NCBI GenBank assembly: GCA_028708805.1 | Contig: JAQVYC010000002.1 | Coordinates: forward strand, 23,001-62,007 | Direction: 5' to 3' | From: Clostridia bacterium | GTDB taxonomy: Bacteria > Bacillota > Clostridia > Christensenellales > UBA1242 | Length of the DNA stretch: 39,007 bases | Shown here: positions 37,592 to 39,007 of the stretch, in pieces | How positions within the stretch are numbered: position 1 is the first letter of the stretch | How the letters are laid out: each line of letters starts with the position of its first letter | The notes under the pieces: model-generated | What the model saw: the letters and a program-made list of their open reading frames with translations, nothing else | Database searches by the model: none | Told to the model about the DNA's origin: nothing | Translations under genes and position numbers: made by a program

Positions 37592-38428
37592 ATGAAGATA
37601 GTTATAACTGCCGATAGCACTTGCGACATCCCTCAAAATTTGGTTGAAAAGAATAATATCCATATAATTCCAATTGCCATTATTATGGGTGATAAAGAAT
37701 ATTTAGAGGGTGTGAATATTTCACGGCTAGATATTTATGAATTTGTTGATAAAAATAATATTTTACCTAAAACCTCTGCCCGAGGCTCTTACGAATACAA
37801 GGAAGTTTTTGAAAAATTGAAAAAAGAATATGATGCAATCATACATTTTTCGTTATCATTTAATATTTCATGTACTGGGGATAATGCACTGCAAGCATCA
37901 AAAGAATTTGAAAATGTTCATGTAATTGACACAAAAAGCTTATCTTCTGGCTCAGGGCTTTTGGTTTTATCTTGTGCAGACAAAATAAAAAATGGTTTAC
38001 CACTTGAACAGATATTAGAAGAAATCAAGCAAGAGGTAGATGAGGTTCAAGCATCATTTATTATTAGCAATTTAAATTACCTAAAAAAAGGTGGAAGATG
38101 TTCGGCAATTGCGTTGCTGGGGGCTAATCTGCTGGGCATTAAAATTCAAATTCAACTCATCGATGGAAAAATGCAACCAACTGAAAAATATATAGGAAAA
38201 ATCTCGGCTTGTTTGGAGAAGTATTTGAGTAATTTAATTAAAGAATACCCGCCTAAATTAAACCGTGTTTTTGTAACAAGTTCATCAGCAATGCACGGAA
38301 TTCGTGAAAAATTAGTTAAACAAGTTAAATCTTTGGGCTTCGAGGAAGTTATTGAAATGGATGCTGGCGCAACTATTTGTTGTCATTGCGGACCTGGAAC
38401 AATTGGTGTATTATACATGAAAAAGTAG
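37592..38428 (+). CDS. DegV-family fatty-acid-binding protein
   Basis: ITADSTCDIPQNL, LPKTSARGSYEYKEVF, SCTGDNALQAS, C-terminal GPGTIGVLYM. Confidence 0.92.
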   Translation: MKIVITADSTCDIPQNLVEKNNIHIIPIAIIMGDKEYLEGVNISRLDIYEFVDKNNILPKTSARGSYEYKEVFEKLKKEYDAIIHFSLSFNISCTGDNALQASKEFENVHVIDTKSLSSGSGLLVLSCADKIKNGLPLEQILEEIKQEVDEVQASFIISNLNYLKKGGRCSAIALLGANLLGIKIQIQLIDGKMQPTEKYIGKISACLEKYLSNLIKEYPPKLNRVFVTSSSAMHGIREKLVKQVKSLGFEEVIEMDAGATICCHCGPGTIGVLYMKK

Positions 38429-38510
38429 CTTGTATGTTCGACATTCTGCACAGCTTAGCAAACAAACATAAAAAAGTACCGCTAATTACCATTAAATTAT
38501 GAAAATATGC

Positions 38511-38538
38511 TTGAAAAATATTAATTATATATTATAAT
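38511..38538 (+). promoter_or_regulatory. Promoter of the HU gene
   Basis: TTGAAA-16-TATAAT, about 48 nt before the ATG. Confidence 0.65.
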
Positions 38539-38585
38539 TAGGTAACTTTGAAAAATAGATATTCAAGGGGGAAAAAGGAGTAATT

Positions 38586-38858
38586 ATGAATAAAACGCAA
38601 TTTATTAAAAGTATTGCTGAAACATCAGGACTAACAATTAAAGAAGCAACAGCAGCATACGATGCATTTGTGGAAACAGTGGTTAAATCTTTAAAGAATG
38701 GTGAAAAGGTTTCATTGCTTGGTTTTGGCAACTTCGAATTAAAGAAGAGAGCTGCTAGAATGGGCATTAACCCACAAACAAAAGAACAAGTTAAAATTTC
38801 CGCTTCAAATGCACCTGCATTTAAAGTTAGCAAAACTTTTAAAAGCTTATTCAATTAA
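38586..38858 (+). CDS. hup: HU-family DNA-binding protein
   Basis: MNKTQFIKSIAETSGLTIKEA...VSLLGFGNFELKKRAARMGINPQTKEQVKI. Confidence 0.95.
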   Translation: MNKTQFIKSIAETSGLTIKEATAAYDAFVETVVKSLKNGEKVSLLGFGNFELKKRAARMGINPQTKEQVKISASNAPAFKVSKTFKSLFN

Positions 38859-38872
38859 AAACTCAGAATTAG

Positions 38873-38898
38873 AACCGTCATTAATTTGGCGGTTTTTT
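38873..38898 (+). terminator. Intrinsic terminator after hup
   Basis: AACCGTC-ATTAATTTG-GCGGTTTTTT. Confidence 0.85.
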
Positions 38899-38920
38899 AA
38901 TTCTTAGAAAGAGTGTTGCA

Positions 38921-38951
38921 AAAAATCCGTCTTTCATTAGGCGGGTTTTTT
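38921..38951. terminator. Second terminator-like hairpin
   Basis: AAAAATCCGTC...GGCGGGTTTTTT; could serve a gene beyond the window. Confidence 0.65.
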
Positions 38952-39007
38952 GTAAGTGCTCAAATCTTTATAAAATAACTTTATGATTTACCATTCTCAA
39001 AAAAAAG

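Noticed and set aside
1-39007. CRISPR arrays, tRNAs, transposons, prophage
   Set aside because: No repeat-spacer pattern, tRNA cloverleaf, transposase, integrase or phage protein recognised by eye

Overview
AT-rich bacterial chromosomal segment with Firmicutes-like gene content. No tRNA, rRNA, CRISPR array or mobile element was recognised. Left part (minus strand): two ribosomal and transcription operons, rpmG-secE-nusG-rplK-rplA and rplU-prp-rpmA. Middle: cardiolipin synthase, a divergent glutamate racemase-like protein, rpsT, an archaeal-type aspS plus gatCAB cluster, an M28 peptidase, holA-comEC, a GNAT protein and a SpoVB/MurJ-like flippase. The segment at about 21-26.3 kb is accessory and envelope-like: a Cys/Gly-rich miniprotein, a 1119-aa Ig-like surface protein and two tandem membrane-anchored paralogs. 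Right part: nifJ, truA, two divergent SDR paralogs, a serine-palmitoyltransferase-like enzyme, ychF, lepB, queH, radC, degV and hup. Most interesting points: (1) an SPT + SDR set, plus a YghO-like GNAT 12 kb away, that could make sphingoid or ceramide-like lipids; (2) repeated promoter geometry with the -10 hexamer 6-8 nt upstream of the start codon and no Shine-Dalgarno (SD) sequence, implying leaderless mRNAs; (3) an inverted pair of perfect Spo0A-box-like sequences; (4) a ComEC whose metallo-beta-lactamase-like domain lacks the metal-binding histidines; (5) a tandem pair of small soluble-domain + TM paralogs; (6) a 22-bp dyad at the predicted transcription start site (TSS) of rpmG. All calls are by eye from the sequence; no database searches were run.
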